NCBI GenBank assembly: GCA_039636785.1
Contig: CP144169.1
Span: forward strand, 1,364,001 to 1,428,000
From: Micrococcaceae bacterium Sec5.7
GTDB taxonomy: Bacteria; Actinomycetota; Actinomycetes; Actinomycetales; Micrococcaceae
Length of the DNA stretch: 64,000 nucleotides
Direction: 5' to 3'
In this document: positions 53,828 to 62,050 of the stretch, piece by piece
Position numbering within the stretch: position 1 is the first letter of the stretch
How the letters are laid out: each line of letters opens with the position of its first letter
Translations under genes and position numbers: made by a program
The notes under the pieces: generated by a model
Seen by the model: only the letters and a program-made list of their open reading frames with translations
Database searches by the model: none
Told to the model about the DNA's origin: nothing

Positions 53828-54922
53828 CTAGGATGCGCGGCTGACCGTGGCCTCGGCGAGTTTTCGCAGTGCTGTCTTGGGCAGTTCCTCCAGCGGGAGC
53901 TCTTCCAAGGCAGCGAAAGCTGCGGCACCAAACTCCTCGATCAGTACTTCGGTGGCCTGGAGCGCTCCGCAGTCAACAATGATCCTGCGGATCTCTGCCA
54001 CCTCCGCGTCGCTCAGTTCCGGGCTGCCCAGTTTCGCATCGATGAATGCCGATTCCTCGGAGGTGGCCTGATCCAGGGCCAACGCCACCAGTACGGTTCT
54101 CTTGCCTTCGCGGAGGTCGTCTCCCGCGGGCTTTCCCGTGGTGACAGGGTCTCCGAACACTCCCAGGACGTCGTCCCGTAGCTGAAATGCCTCACCCAGC
54201 GGCAGGGCGAAGGCGGAATATCCCCGCAACAGCTCATCCGTGGCCCCCGCCAGCGCGCCGCCCAGCGCAAGTGGATGCTCCGTTGAGTACTTGGCAGATT
54301 TGAAACGGATAATCGACTGGGCCCGGCTCACTGCCCCTGCGCGGTCGCGGACCGGTCCTGCTACCTCTTCCAGGATGTCCAGATACTGCCCGGCCATCAC
54401 CTCAGCGCGCATCAGGTTGAAAATCAGCCGGGCGCGGCTCCCCGAAGCCGCATGTTCGCCGATTTCCGTGAACGCTTCCTCGCTGAAGGACAGGCACAGG
54501 TCTCCCGTAAGGATTGCCGCGGCGTGCCCGAACCGCTCAGGGTCCAGGGCCCACCCCTGACTCTCGTGCAGCTGGCTGAAGCGGCGGTGGACACTGGGTC
54601 CTCCGCGGCGGGTGTCGGAACGGTCAATGATGTCGTCATGGATCAGCGCGGCTGCCTGGAAGAGTTCAAGCGCCGAACCCGCAGTCACAACGTCTTGCGC
54701 GGAGGCCGGGCCGCCGGCGCCTCGCCAGCCCCAGTAACACATGAGCGCGCGCAGACGTTTTCCACCGGTGACCAGGTTGGAGATGGAACCCATGATCGGT
54801 TCGATGTCCGGCGAGATGGTGGACATCACCGACTGCCGGGTTGTCAGGAAATCGGTGAGCTCACCGGCGACGGCGGCGACGAACGCCGTCTGTTCCAGGC
54901 GCAGCTGTTCGGCAACCGTCAC
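53828..54922 (-). CDS. Polyprenyl diphosphate synthase (geranylgeranyl type)
   Basis: 364 aa from GTG 54922. Trans-isoprenyl synthase with first Asp-rich motif LIHDDIIDRSDTRRG and second FQLRDDVLGVFGD, plus GKRLRALM and GKPAGDDLREGKRT. Chain length cannot be set by eye; the position matches Rv2173 (idsA2). It supplies prenyl chains for quinones, carotenoids or wall carriers. Its start overlaps the lipoprotein stop (GTGA). Confidence 0.92.
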   Translation of the reverse strand: MTVAEQLRLEQTAFVAAVAGELTDFLTTRQSVMSTISPDIEPIMGSISNLVTGGKRLRALMCYWGWRGAGGPASAQDVVTAGSALELFQAAALIHDDIIDRSDTRRGGPSVHRRFSQLHESQGWALDPERFGHAAAILTGDLCLSFSEEAFTEIGEHAASGSRARLIFNLMRAEVMAGQYLDILEEVAGPVRDRAGAVSRAQSIIRFKSAKYSTEHPLALGGALAGATDELLRGYSAFALPLGEAFQLRDDVLGVFGDPVTTGKPAGDDLREGKRTVLVALALDQATSEESAFIDAKLGSPELSDAEVAEIRRIIVDCGALQATEVLIEEFGAAAFAALEELPLEELPKTALRKLAEATVSRAS

Positions 54923-55449
54923 TTGGCTGACTCAGCCGCCACGTTGGCACCAATGGTGAAAGTGGAGACTCCAGCAGTGTCCACGACGGCGATGTTGACG
55001 GTTTCGTTGTCCCCGCGTACAAAGTCCTTTGACGCCACTGCGCCCACCGTGTCTCCCGGGACTGCCTTGAATTTCTGGGCTTCGAGCGACTTTGTATAAA
55101 ACGCGACGACGGCCGCGGGCTTTGCGGCGATGCTCGCCACCAAGGCGGCGGAAGCCGGCGAGGATGTCTTGTCGAAGCTGCTGGAGATCACGGTGGCGCC
55201 TGGCATCAGAAGCAGGAGCTTCTGGGGGAAACCGGAAACGAGGGCGCCGACGGTCGCCGATGTGCCTGGCGAAGCGGACGGGCTGGGCGGAGCCGTGGTG
55301 GAAGACTTGCCGGTTGTCGGTGATGACGAGGCTGAGCCCTGCGATGCCGCGGTTCCCGGAACCGCGGGAGTACACCCGGCTACGGCCACCAAGGCGCTGG
55401 CGGCAAGTAGGGCAAGGCCCGCAGGCTTAAGATTTCCAATGACCGTCAC
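54919..55449 (-). CDS. Predicted lipoprotein of unknown function
   Basis: 176 aa from GTG 55449 with AGGAGG 9 bp upstream; the longer frame is not supported. Type II signal with lipobox LVAVAGC, then a Ser/Thr/Pro-rich spacer and a compact domain (QKLLLLMPGATVISSSFDK, VVAFYTKSLEAQKFKAVPGDTV, FTIGANVA) with no catalytic motif. Likely anchored on the outer face of the membrane. First gene of the operon with the prenyl synthase. Confidence 0.85.
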   Translation of the reverse strand: MTVIGNLKPAGLALLAASALVAVAGCTPAVPGTAASQGSASSSPTTGKSSTTAPPSPSASPGTSATVGALVSGFPQKLLLLMPGATVISSSFDKTSSPASAALVASIAAKPAAVVAFYTKSLEAQKFKAVPGDTVGAVASKDFVRGDNETVNIAVVDTAGVSTFTIGANVAAESAK

Positions 55450-55510
55450 AGGGACTTTCCTCCTGGTGTTGATGCCGGATTCAGCCTCCAGTTTAGTCAG
55501 TCCCAGGGCA

Positions 55511-55516
55511 TAGGAT
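55511..55516 (+). promoter_or_regulatory. dinB: -10 box for leaderless dinB
   Basis: TAGGAT; predicted +1 at 55523, adjoining the GTG codons at 55522 and 55524. Confidence 0.45.
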
Positions 55517-55523
55517 TGCAGGT

Positions 55524-56750
55524 GTGGGGCCGGACCGGAATGCAGAGCAACTCGAAGCACGTCTTCGGGAACTCCGTCGAAGCAGCATTATGCACGTGGA
55601 CATGGACGCTTTTTTCGTTTTGGTTGAATTGCGCAGCCGCCCTGAACTTCGCGGAAAACCTGTCATTGTCGGATACCCCGCTGACCGGTCCGTAGTGCTC
55701 TCGGCATCCTACGAGGCTCGGGCATTGGGCATTAAGTCAGCCATGCCCATGGTGATTGCCGCCCGCATGTGTCCCACGGCGGTCATCATCGAACCACGGC
55801 ACAAGGTGTACTACGAAGTGTCTGCCCAGCTCATGGGAATTTTTGAGTCGATCACGGATCTTGTGGAGCCGCTGAGCGTTGACGAGGCCTTCCTCGATGT
55901 CGGTGGAGCCATCAGAAGGCTCGGGCCGCCCCGTGAGATAGGGGAACTCATCCGGCAGCGGGTGACCCGGGAACTGGGGATCACAGCCTCGGTGGGTATC
56001 GCTGCCAGTAAGTTTGTGGCCAAGATCGCTTCCACCCGGTGCAAGCCTGACGGACTGCTGCTGATTGAACCCGAGCAGACTGTCCCGTACCTTCACAGTC
56101 TTCCGGTCAATGCGTTGTGGGGAGTGGGGGCCAAAACCGCCGAGGTCCTCGCCAGGATGGGAATCCGGACTGTGGCGGACGTAGCTGCCACGCCGGTGTC
56201 CTCGCTGAAGAAAGTCCTGGGCGCCACCGGCGAACAGGTATACCGGCTCTCGTGGGGGATTGATCCACGCGCGGTGACACCGATCAGGCTTGAGAAGAGC
56301 ATAGGTGCGGAGGAAACCTTCGCCGTGGACACTGCTGACGATTCCCTCCTGCACAGGGAACTCCTGCGTCTGTCCCACAGGACGGCAGAGCGGCTGCGCA
56401 GCTCAGGAATGGTTGCCAGGACCGTCGCATTGAAACTGCGGTATGCAGACTTCTCCACTGTGACGCGGAGCCGGACCGTCCATACCCCCGTGGACAGCGC
56501 GCAGCTGATCTATGCCGTTGCCGTCCAGCTGCTCCAGTCGCTGGGGGACCGGAGCATGAGCGTCCGTCTGGTTGGTGTGCGCGCCGAGCAACTCGAAGAT
56601 ACCGCGCAAACGTCCCTGCAACTGAGCCTTGACCGGCGGGATGACAACTGGCGTGCCGCCGAGCAGGCGCTGGACAAGGTCGCCGAAAAGTTCGGAAACA
56701 GGTCCGTGGTCCCGGCCCGGTTGTTGGATCCGGGAAGCAATCCGCGTTAA
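55524..56750 (+). CDS. dinB: DNA polymerase IV (Y family)
   Basis: 408 aa. Palm motif I MHVDMDAFFVLVELR (residues 24-38), YP..R.VVLSASYEARALGIKSAMP fingers, second acidic motif SVDEAFLDV, helix-hairpin-helix VGAKTAEVLARMGI, little-finger domain to about 350, and a C-terminal tail ending in a basic, Pro/Arg-rich segment. It performs translesion synthesis. A canonical beta-clamp motif is not obvious by eye. It stands alone in its direction beside the lipoprotein operon. Confidence 0.95.
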   Translation: MGPDRNAEQLEARLRELRRSSIMHVDMDAFFVLVELRSRPELRGKPVIVGYPADRSVVLSASYEARALGIKSAMPMVIAARMCPTAVIIEPRHKVYYEVSAQLMGIFESITDLVEPLSVDEAFLDVGGAIRRLGPPREIGELIRQRVTRELGITASVGIAASKFVAKIASTRCKPDGLLLIEPEQTVPYLHSLPVNALWGVGAKTAEVLARMGIRTVADVAATPVSSLKKVLGATGEQVYRLSWGIDPRAVTPIRLEKSIGAEETFAVDTADDSLLHRELLRLSHRTAERLRSSGMVARTVALKLRYADFSTVTRSRTVHTPVDSAQLIYAVAVQLLQSLGDRSMSVRLVGVRAEQLEDTAQTSLQLSLDRRDDNWRAAEQALDKVAEKFGNRSVVPARLLDPGSNPR

Positions 56751-57011
56751 TTATCGTCAACTTCCCGGGTGTGGAGTGGCCGATGATACCGGGGATACGG
56801 CGGGCGTCTTTCAGAACAGCCCACAACAAACTATCCTTAGAGATACATAGATTTAGAACGTCTGGATAAATTGCCCCGCCAGCGTCCGTATGCTTGGTTT
56901 GCAGTCCCCCAATGCCGGGGGATTGGGAACCTCTAACGCCTGCGGATCGTTGTCGGAGCAGATGCACTGGCCGCGGCCAGTCAGGACGTTGGCCTACTTA
57001 AGGAGGTCGTG

Positions 57012-57386
57012 ATGCCGCTCTCGGAGCACGAACAGAAGCTGCTCGAGCAATTGGAGAAGCAGCTGCACGAGGACGATCCGAAGTTCGCCAATTCAATGGG
57101 CTCGGATCCGGGACGCCCGTGGTCCACGCGCCATGTGGTGATTGGTGTATTAGGTACGTTGGCAGGCATCCTCGTCCTGCTGGTGGGTGTCACGATTCAG
57201 AACATTTTCGTGGGTGTCGCCGGCTTTGTCGTTATGGGGGCCGGCGTCTACTTCGCCACGATGCGCAGTTCGGCTGCCGGCAAGGCAAAGGCTGGCGGTA
57301 ATTCAGGGAAGCCCGGTAAAGCCAGAAGCTCGTTCATGAACAGCCTCGAAGAGCGCTGGGATGAAAGGCGCCGCGGCGACTCCTGA
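57012..57386 (+). CDS. DUF3040 membrane protein
   Basis: 124 aa from ATG 57012 with AAGGAGG 5 bp upstream. N-terminal MPLSEHEQKLLEQLEKQLHEDDPKFA is the DUF3040 signature; two hydrophobic helices follow (HVVIGVLGTLAGILVLLVGVTI and FVGVAGFVVMGAGVYFA), then a basic tail (RSSFMNSLEERWDERRRGDS). By place, just before the dcw cluster, it matches Rv2169c. The 258-bp gap upstream holds an AT-rich patch (56820-56870) and no supportable gene. Confidence 0.9.
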   Translation: MPLSEHEQKLLEQLEKQLHEDDPKFANSMGSDPGRPWSTRHVVIGVLGTLAGILVLLVGVTIQNIFVGVAGFVVMGAGVYFATMRSSAAGKAKAGGNSGKPGKARSSFMNSLEERWDERRRGDS

Positions 57387-57442
57387 ATATGACCCCCTGA
57401 ATTCTCCACTTCGCACCACCAGGTCCGTCCCGGGGCCGAATT

Positions 57443-57466
57443 GAAGACCCGCCACGGCGGGTCTTC
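57443..57466 (+). terminator. Terminator of the DUF3040 gene
   Basis: GAAGACCCGCC / GGCGGGTCTTC, nearly loopless, followed by CGCTTTT. The following region to mraZ, 57467-57650, holds no gene I can support. Confidence 0.85.
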
Positions 57467-57650
57467 CGCTTTTAACCCCGGGAATCCGCCAATTGACACC
57501 GGGGATGCGCGGCGCCGGGGGCCTCCGTTGTGCGGGTGCGGCCGACCGGCCGTAGGGCATCGAAATCCCTCCACTCTCCACCACCCCCGACTTCCCTTGA
57601 TGTACAAGGGGAAAATTCATCCAAGCGGAGGATAAACATGCCGTGTTGCG

Positions 57651-57682
57651 TTGACTGTGGGGTGAAGTGGAGTAAAGTGGAG
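57651..57682 (+). promoter_or_regulatory. mraZ: mraZ promoter with three-unit MraZ box
   Basis: TTGACT (57651-57656), 16 bp, TAAAGT (57673-57678). Within it lie three repeats GTGGGG (57657), GTGGAG (57667) and GTGGAG (57677), spaced 10 bp apart, the known MraZ binding pattern. Binding would occlude RNA polymerase, giving autorepression of the dcw cluster. Confidence 0.75.
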
Positions 57683-57747
57683 GATGTAAGAGGGTAGTGG
57701 CAGCACAGGGGACGTGCAGCTTCTGACGGCAGACGGGCGGTGGGCCA

Positions 57748-58176
57748 GTGTTCTTAGGAACACATTCACCGCGTCTGGACGAAAAGGGGCGCATCATCCT
57801 CCCAGCGAAGTTCCGTGAGGAACTTGCCAGCGGTCTGGTCCTGACAAGGGGCCAGGAGCGCTGCATCTACGTCTTCAGTGAGCAGGAATTCGCACGTGTT
57901 CACGAGCAAATGCGGGAGGCGCCCATTTCCTCCCGGCAGGCCCGTGACTACATCCGGGTCTTTCTCTCTGGAGCCTCTGACGAGGTACCTGACAAGCAGG
58001 GGCGCGTGACTATTCCAGCGGCGCTCCGGGAGTACGCAGGACTCGGCAGGGAACTGGCCGTCATTGGCGCCGGAACCCGCGCGGAGATCTGGGACGCCCA
58101 GGCCTGGAACGAGTACCTGGCCGAGAAGGAAACGTCCTTCTCGGAAACCGACGACGCCATTCCCGGGATTCTCTGA
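57748..58176 (+). CDS. mraZ: Transcriptional regulator MraZ
   Basis: 142 aa from GTG 57748. Two AbrB-like swapped-hairpin halves with the duplicated pattern [20 protein letters not shown] (8-27) and [18 protein letters not shown] (79-96). It binds GTGGRG repeats in its own promoter and represses division and cell-wall genes. First gene of the dcw cluster; about 63 nt of leader from the predicted start of transcription. Confidence 0.95.
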   Translation: MFLGTHSPRLDEKGRIILPAKFREELASGLVLTRGQERCIYVFSEQEFARVHEQMREAPISSRQARDYIRVFLSGASDEVPDKQGRVTIPAALREYAGLGRELAVIGAGTRAEIWDAQAWNEYLAEKETSFSETDDAIPGIL

Positions 58177-58201
58177 AGACCGGGCCGGCATCGGCGGATC
58201 G

Positions 58202-58312
58202 CGTTTCTTGAACGAGATCTCCAGCCGCCCATCTGAACGTTGACCTGGCTCACTTCCCCGGAGCCAGGCGGACACAAGGATAGGCGCGGATGGGGATCTG
58301 GCTCAAGAAACG
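58202..58312 (+). promoter_or_regulatory. Nested inverted-repeat structure between mraZ and rsmH
   Basis: Outer arms 58202-58219 and 58295-58312 pair at 16 of 18 positions; inside is a perfect 8-bp hairpin CCTGGCTC / GAGCCAGG (58244-58251, 58261-58268). In the 195-nt mraZ-rsmH spacer it may modulate read-through into rsmH or mRNA processing. Confidence 0.55.
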
Positions 58313-58371
58313 AACCCCCAGGCAGATCGCAGGACGAGCCCACAGGAAGTACAGAAAGAAAGGACGTAGGC

Positions 58372-59364
58372 ATGAATGACCAGGCAAAGCCGACGTCCGA
58401 ACGCCATGTACCGGTTCTCAGGGACCGGTGCATCAATCTGTTGGCACCTGGATTTGAAGCTGCGCGCCTGAGGGGCGAAACGCCGGTAGCCATCGACGCC
58501 ACCCTGGGAATGGGTGGACATGCCGAGGCCATGCTCCAGCGCTACCCGGATCTCCATCTGATCGGCATTGACCGCGATGAGGAGGCTCTGGCACTGGCCG
58601 GGGAGAGACTCGCGCCGTTTGCCTCACGCACCGATCTGGTTCATGCCGTCTACGACGAAATCCCTGACGTCCTCGAGGATCTTGGCATTTCCGAGGTGCA
58701 CGGCATCCTGATGGATCTGGGCGTCTCCTCACTGCAGCTCGACGAACGGGAACGTGGCTTCGCCTACTCCTTCGATGCACCGCTGGACATGCGGATGGAC
58801 ACCAGCCGGGGACAGACAGCCGCGGACGTCGTCAACAACTACAGCGAAGACGAACTGGTCCGGATCATCCGCAAATGGGGCGAAGAGAAGTTCGCCGGCC
58901 GTATTGCAAACCGCATTGTGGCCGCACGCTCCGTCAAGCCGTTCGCCACGACGGGAGAACTCGTTGAGCAGATCCGTGGGGTTGTTCCTGCCGCCGCAGC
59001 CAAGTCCGGCGGACATCCTGCTAAGCGGACTTTCCAGGCACTCCGGATCGAGGTCAACGAGGAACTCGAGGTCCTGGAACGGGCCGTACCGGCGGCCGTT
59101 GCGGCCACCGCGCTGGGCGGACGCATTGTTGTTATGTCCTATCACTCCCTGGAAGACAAGATCGTTAAAGGCGTTTTCCAGGCGGGTTCCAAGTCCTCGG
59201 CGCCGCTCGGCTTCCCGGTGGAGCTGGAAGAACACAAGGCCGAACTCAAAACCCTGACCAAAGGCACCGAGGTGCCTACCGCCGTCGAGATCGCCGAGAA
59301 TTCGCGCGCAGCCTCAGCCCGGTTGCGCGCCGTGGAACGCATCAGAGCCAGGAGGACCGCATGA
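58372..59364 (+). CDS. rsmH: 16S rRNA m4C1402 methyltransferase
   Basis: 330 aa from ATG 58372 (AAAGGA upstream; the longer frame covers the structured spacer). SAM site [15 protein letters not shown] near 39-53, [22 protein letters not shown] and [14 protein letters not shown]. Known as MraW. It overlaps the ftsL-like gene by 4 bp. Standard second gene of the dcw cluster. Confidence 0.97.
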   Translation: MNDQAKPTSERHVPVLRDRCINLLAPGFEAARLRGETPVAIDATLGMGGHAEAMLQRYPDLHLIGIDRDEEALALAGERLAPFASRTDLVHAVYDEIPDVLEDLGISEVHGILMDLGVSSLQLDERERGFAYSFDAPLDMRMDTSRGQTAADVVNNYSEDELVRIIRKWGEEKFAGRIANRIVAARSVKPFATTGELVEQIRGVVPAAAAKSGGHPAKRTFQALRIEVNEELEVLERAVPAAVAATALGGRIVVMSYHSLEDKIVKGVFQAGSKSSAPLGFPVELEEHKAELKTLTKGTEVPTAVEIAENSRAASARLRAVERIRARRTA

Positions 59365-60041
59365 GCATCGCTGCTGTCAAGAATTTCCCCCTCGTCTCGG
59401 GGAACAATGCCCGCGCTTTGCCTGCTGGCGCTTTGCCTGCGGGCGCTCCGGGCGCCGGCAGGAAGACACGGACGCCGCTTTCAGTGGTGCGATCCGCGCC
59501 GCGTAAGCGCCGCGCCCCGTTTGTGGTGCTGTGCTTCGCTCTGCTGGCAGTTGCCCTCATGGCTGTCCTGGTGCTCAATATTTCGGTCTCAACGTCCCAG
59601 TATGATCTGGTCAAGCTGAGGACCCAGCAGACCACCCTGACCAAGGAGAACCAAGACCTGACACAACAGGTGCAGAATTTCGAAGCTCCGCAGAATCTGG
59701 CCGCCAAGGCCTCGGACCTGGGAATGGTAGCTTCAACTGTCAAGGGTCAGATTGATCTGTCCACCCTCACCGTCAGCGGTAAGGCCACGCCGGCAGTCAA
59801 GGGCGCATCGGCCGGAGCAGTCATAGCGGCACCGGCAGTTTCCGGTCAGCTCAACGTGGTCCCGCCGGCAACCTCCAGTGATCCACCGGCCCGCCGCACG
59901 CCGGTCAGCGATGCCGATGCCCAGGCTCCCGCAGCTGCGTCACCGGCGCGGGCCCCCGTGGCAGCTCCTCCGGCCGTACCGGCCGTGGATCTTCACGGCG
60001 GTTCTGTCCCGGCTCCTGATCAAAAGGCGCCCGGACAGTAA
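59361..60041 (+). CDS. ftsL: FtsL-like cell division protein
   Basis: 226 aa. Cytoplasmic basic N terminus with the small tandem repeat [10 protein letters not shown] (residues 15-24), one membrane helix about 55-78 ([20 protein letters not shown]), an extracytoplasmic coiled coil ([26 protein letters not shown]) and a long Ala/Pro-rich tail. Low sequence conservation, but size, topology and place between rsmH and ftsI identify the FtsL/Rv2164c-type divisome protein. Confidence 0.85.
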   Translation: MSIAAVKNFPLVSGNNARALPAGALPAGAPGAGRKTRTPLSVVRSAPRKRRAPFVVLCFALLAVALMAVLVLNISVSTSQYDLVKLRTQQTTLTKENQDLTQQVQNFEAPQNLAAKASDLGMVASTVKGQIDLSTLTVSGKATPAVKGASAGAVIAAPAVSGQLNVVPPATSSDPPARRTPVSDADAQAPAAASPARAPVAAPPAVPAVDLHGGSVPAPDQKAPGQ

Positions 60042-60094
60042 CTGACAGAACTGACCGGACGGACAGTCAGCAGGCCAAGCAGCAGGGGATTATC

Positions 60095-61969
60095 GTGGCG
60101 CAGAGGACCGGCAAGTCGCAGGGCACAGCGAAGTCGCAGAGCACCGCAAGCCCGATACCTGCCAAATCGGGTGCAGGCCCGGCCAAAGCCGGATCCGGAA
60201 AGGCCCCGAGCGCAACACGGAGGCTGCGGCTGGGTCTGGGCATCATGCTGGCGCTCTTACTGGTCGTCGGCGGAAAGCTTTTCCTCGTCCAAGGGCTGGA
60301 CATCGGCGGTATGGCCGAGGCCGCATTGGACAATCGGAGCCGGGCCGTTGTGTTGCCGGCTGAGCGGGGCAGGATCCTTGATGCCAACGGAACCGTCCTG
60401 GCGAACAGCGTGATCCGCTACAACGTGGTTGTGGACCAGACCGTCAACACCAAAACCGACTCCTTCTGGCGTCTCGAGATGGTGAACGGCGAGGAACAAC
60501 TGGTGGAGGTATCCCGTGACCAGGGCATTACCGAACTGGCCGCCGTACTGGGGATGGAAACCAAGGACGTGAAAGCTGCCGTCACAGGCGATCACCGCTA
60601 CTACATTGTTTCCAAAGACCTTAAGCCCGATGTCGAAGACCGGGTCGCCAAGCTTCAGATTCCGGGAATTGTCTCCGAGGGCACCACCAAGCGTGTGTAC
60701 CCCAACGGTTCAGTAGCGGGCGGCATAGTGGGTTTCCTGAAGGACGGCGTCACCGGCCAGGCCGGTCTTGAACAGACCCAGGATGACATCCTCAAGGGCA
60801 CTGCCGGTAAACGACTTTTTGAAATCGGCGCTGACGGCCTTCGCATCCCGGTCGGTGTGGATCAGCTGACGCCTCCGGAGGACGGTAAGGACGTCAAGCT
60901 CACCATCAACTCCGATCTCCAGTACTTCGCACAGCAGGCCATCCAGAGCCAATCAGATAAACTTGGCGCGGAGTGGGGAGTGATCATCGTCGAAGACATC
61001 AAGACCGGCAACATCATCGCCATGGCCGACACCAATGCTCCGGATCCCAACGACCCCGGCCAGGTTGCTGCCCGGGACCGCGGCGTGCGTTCAGTCACAG
61101 CAGCCTATGAACCCGGTTCCGTGGAGAAGATGATCACGGCCTCCGCCCTGATCGAGGAAGGCAAGGCCGGCCCGCTGGACACCTTCACCATCCCGCCGTC
61201 GTATACGGTGGACGGCCAGACGTTCAATGATTCATTCGAACATGGCACCGAGCAGCGCACCCTGGCCGGAATTCTGGGCTGGTCCATGAACACCGGGACG
61301 GTGATGGCGGGGCAGCGGCTGTCGAAGGACCAGCGTCACGACTGGCTGCAGAAGTTCGGCATCGGTGAAGCACCTGACATCGGACTGCCCGCCGAAGCCT
61401 CCGGAATCCTGACACCCGCTGACCAGTGGGACGGCCGCCAGGAATATACGGTTCTGTTTGGTCAGGGTGTGTCCCAGTCGACCCTTCAGACCGTCCGGGC
61501 GTTCCAGACCGTTGCCAACAAAGGGGTAATGCTCCAGCCGCGCCTGATCGACAGCTACATCAACCCGGACGGCACCGCGGAGACGGTAGCCGCCAAGCCA
61601 CCACGCCAGGTTGTCTCGGACGGGACAGCCACGCAAGTGCGGAACATTCTTGAGAGCGCGGTCACCGAGGGGCAGATCAAGGACGCCGCGATCGATGGTT
61701 ACCGGGTGGGTGCCAAGACCGGAACCTCCGAATCTCCGTGCGATGACGGCAAATCCGGGTACTGCGGGTATACCGCTTCCATCGTGGGAATGGCGCCCAT
61801 GGACGATCCGCGGTTTATTGTTGAAGTGGTCCTCCAGCGGCCCAAGGGCAGCATCTACGGAATCACCCAGGGCCCTGTGTTCCGCTCGGTCATGAGCCAG
61901 GTGCTGCGGACATACAATGTCCAGCCGTCCACCGGCGAACCGGCAAGGCTGCCGCAGTACGCCAAGTAG
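60095..61969 (+). CDS. ftsI: Peptidoglycan transpeptidase FtsI (class B PBP)
   Basis: 624 aa. Basic cytoplasmic tail, membrane helix about 45-67, pedestal domain (PAERGRILDANGTVLA), transpeptidase domain with S342-V-E-K345 in EPGSVEKM, S397-M-N399 and K541-T-G. It makes septal cross-links. All three catalytic motifs are intact; the residue after the catalytic Ser is Val and the third Glu. One disulfide-like pair (CDDGKSGYC) is at 550-560. Follows ftsL after 53 bp. Confidence 0.96.
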   Translation: MAQRTGKSQGTAKSQSTASPIPAKSGAGPAKAGSGKAPSATRRLRLGLGIMLALLLVVGGKLFLVQGLDIGGMAEAALDNRSRAVVLPAERGRILDANGTVLANSVIRYNVVVDQTVNTKTDSFWRLEMVNGEEQLVEVSRDQGITELAAVLGMETKDVKAAVTGDHRYYIVSKDLKPDVEDRVAKLQIPGIVSEGTTKRVYPNGSVAGGIVGFLKDGVTGQAGLEQTQDDILKGTAGKRLFEIGADGLRIPVGVDQLTPPEDGKDVKLTINSDLQYFAQQAIQSQSDKLGAEWGVIIVEDIKTGNIIAMADTNAPDPNDPGQVAARDRGVRSVTAAYEPGSVEKMITASALIEEGKAGPLDTFTIPPSYTVDGQTFNDSFEHGTEQRTLAGILGWSMNTGTVMAGQRLSKDQRHDWLQKFGIGEAPDIGLPAEASGILTPADQWDGRQEYTVLFGQGVSQSTLQTVRAFQTVANKGVMLQPRLIDSYINPDGTAETVAAKPPRQVVSDGTATQVRNILESAVTEGQIKDAAIDGYRVGAKTGTSESPCDDGKSGYCGYTASIVGMAPMDDPRFIVEVVLQRPKGSIYGITQGPVFRSVMSQVLRTYNVQPSTGEPARLPQYAK

Positions 61970-62050
61970 CACGTCCATCGAACACCGCCTGCACACGGGA
62001 GCACGCTCCTTGACGCAGGTCTTGATCCACTAGCACCATCGGAGACTCCC

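Noticed and set aside
56880..56945. 6C-like or other small RNA (TCCCCC-loop-GGGGGA stem) before the DUF3040 gene
   Set aside because: Only one short stem and no C-rich loops; not enough for an RNA call.
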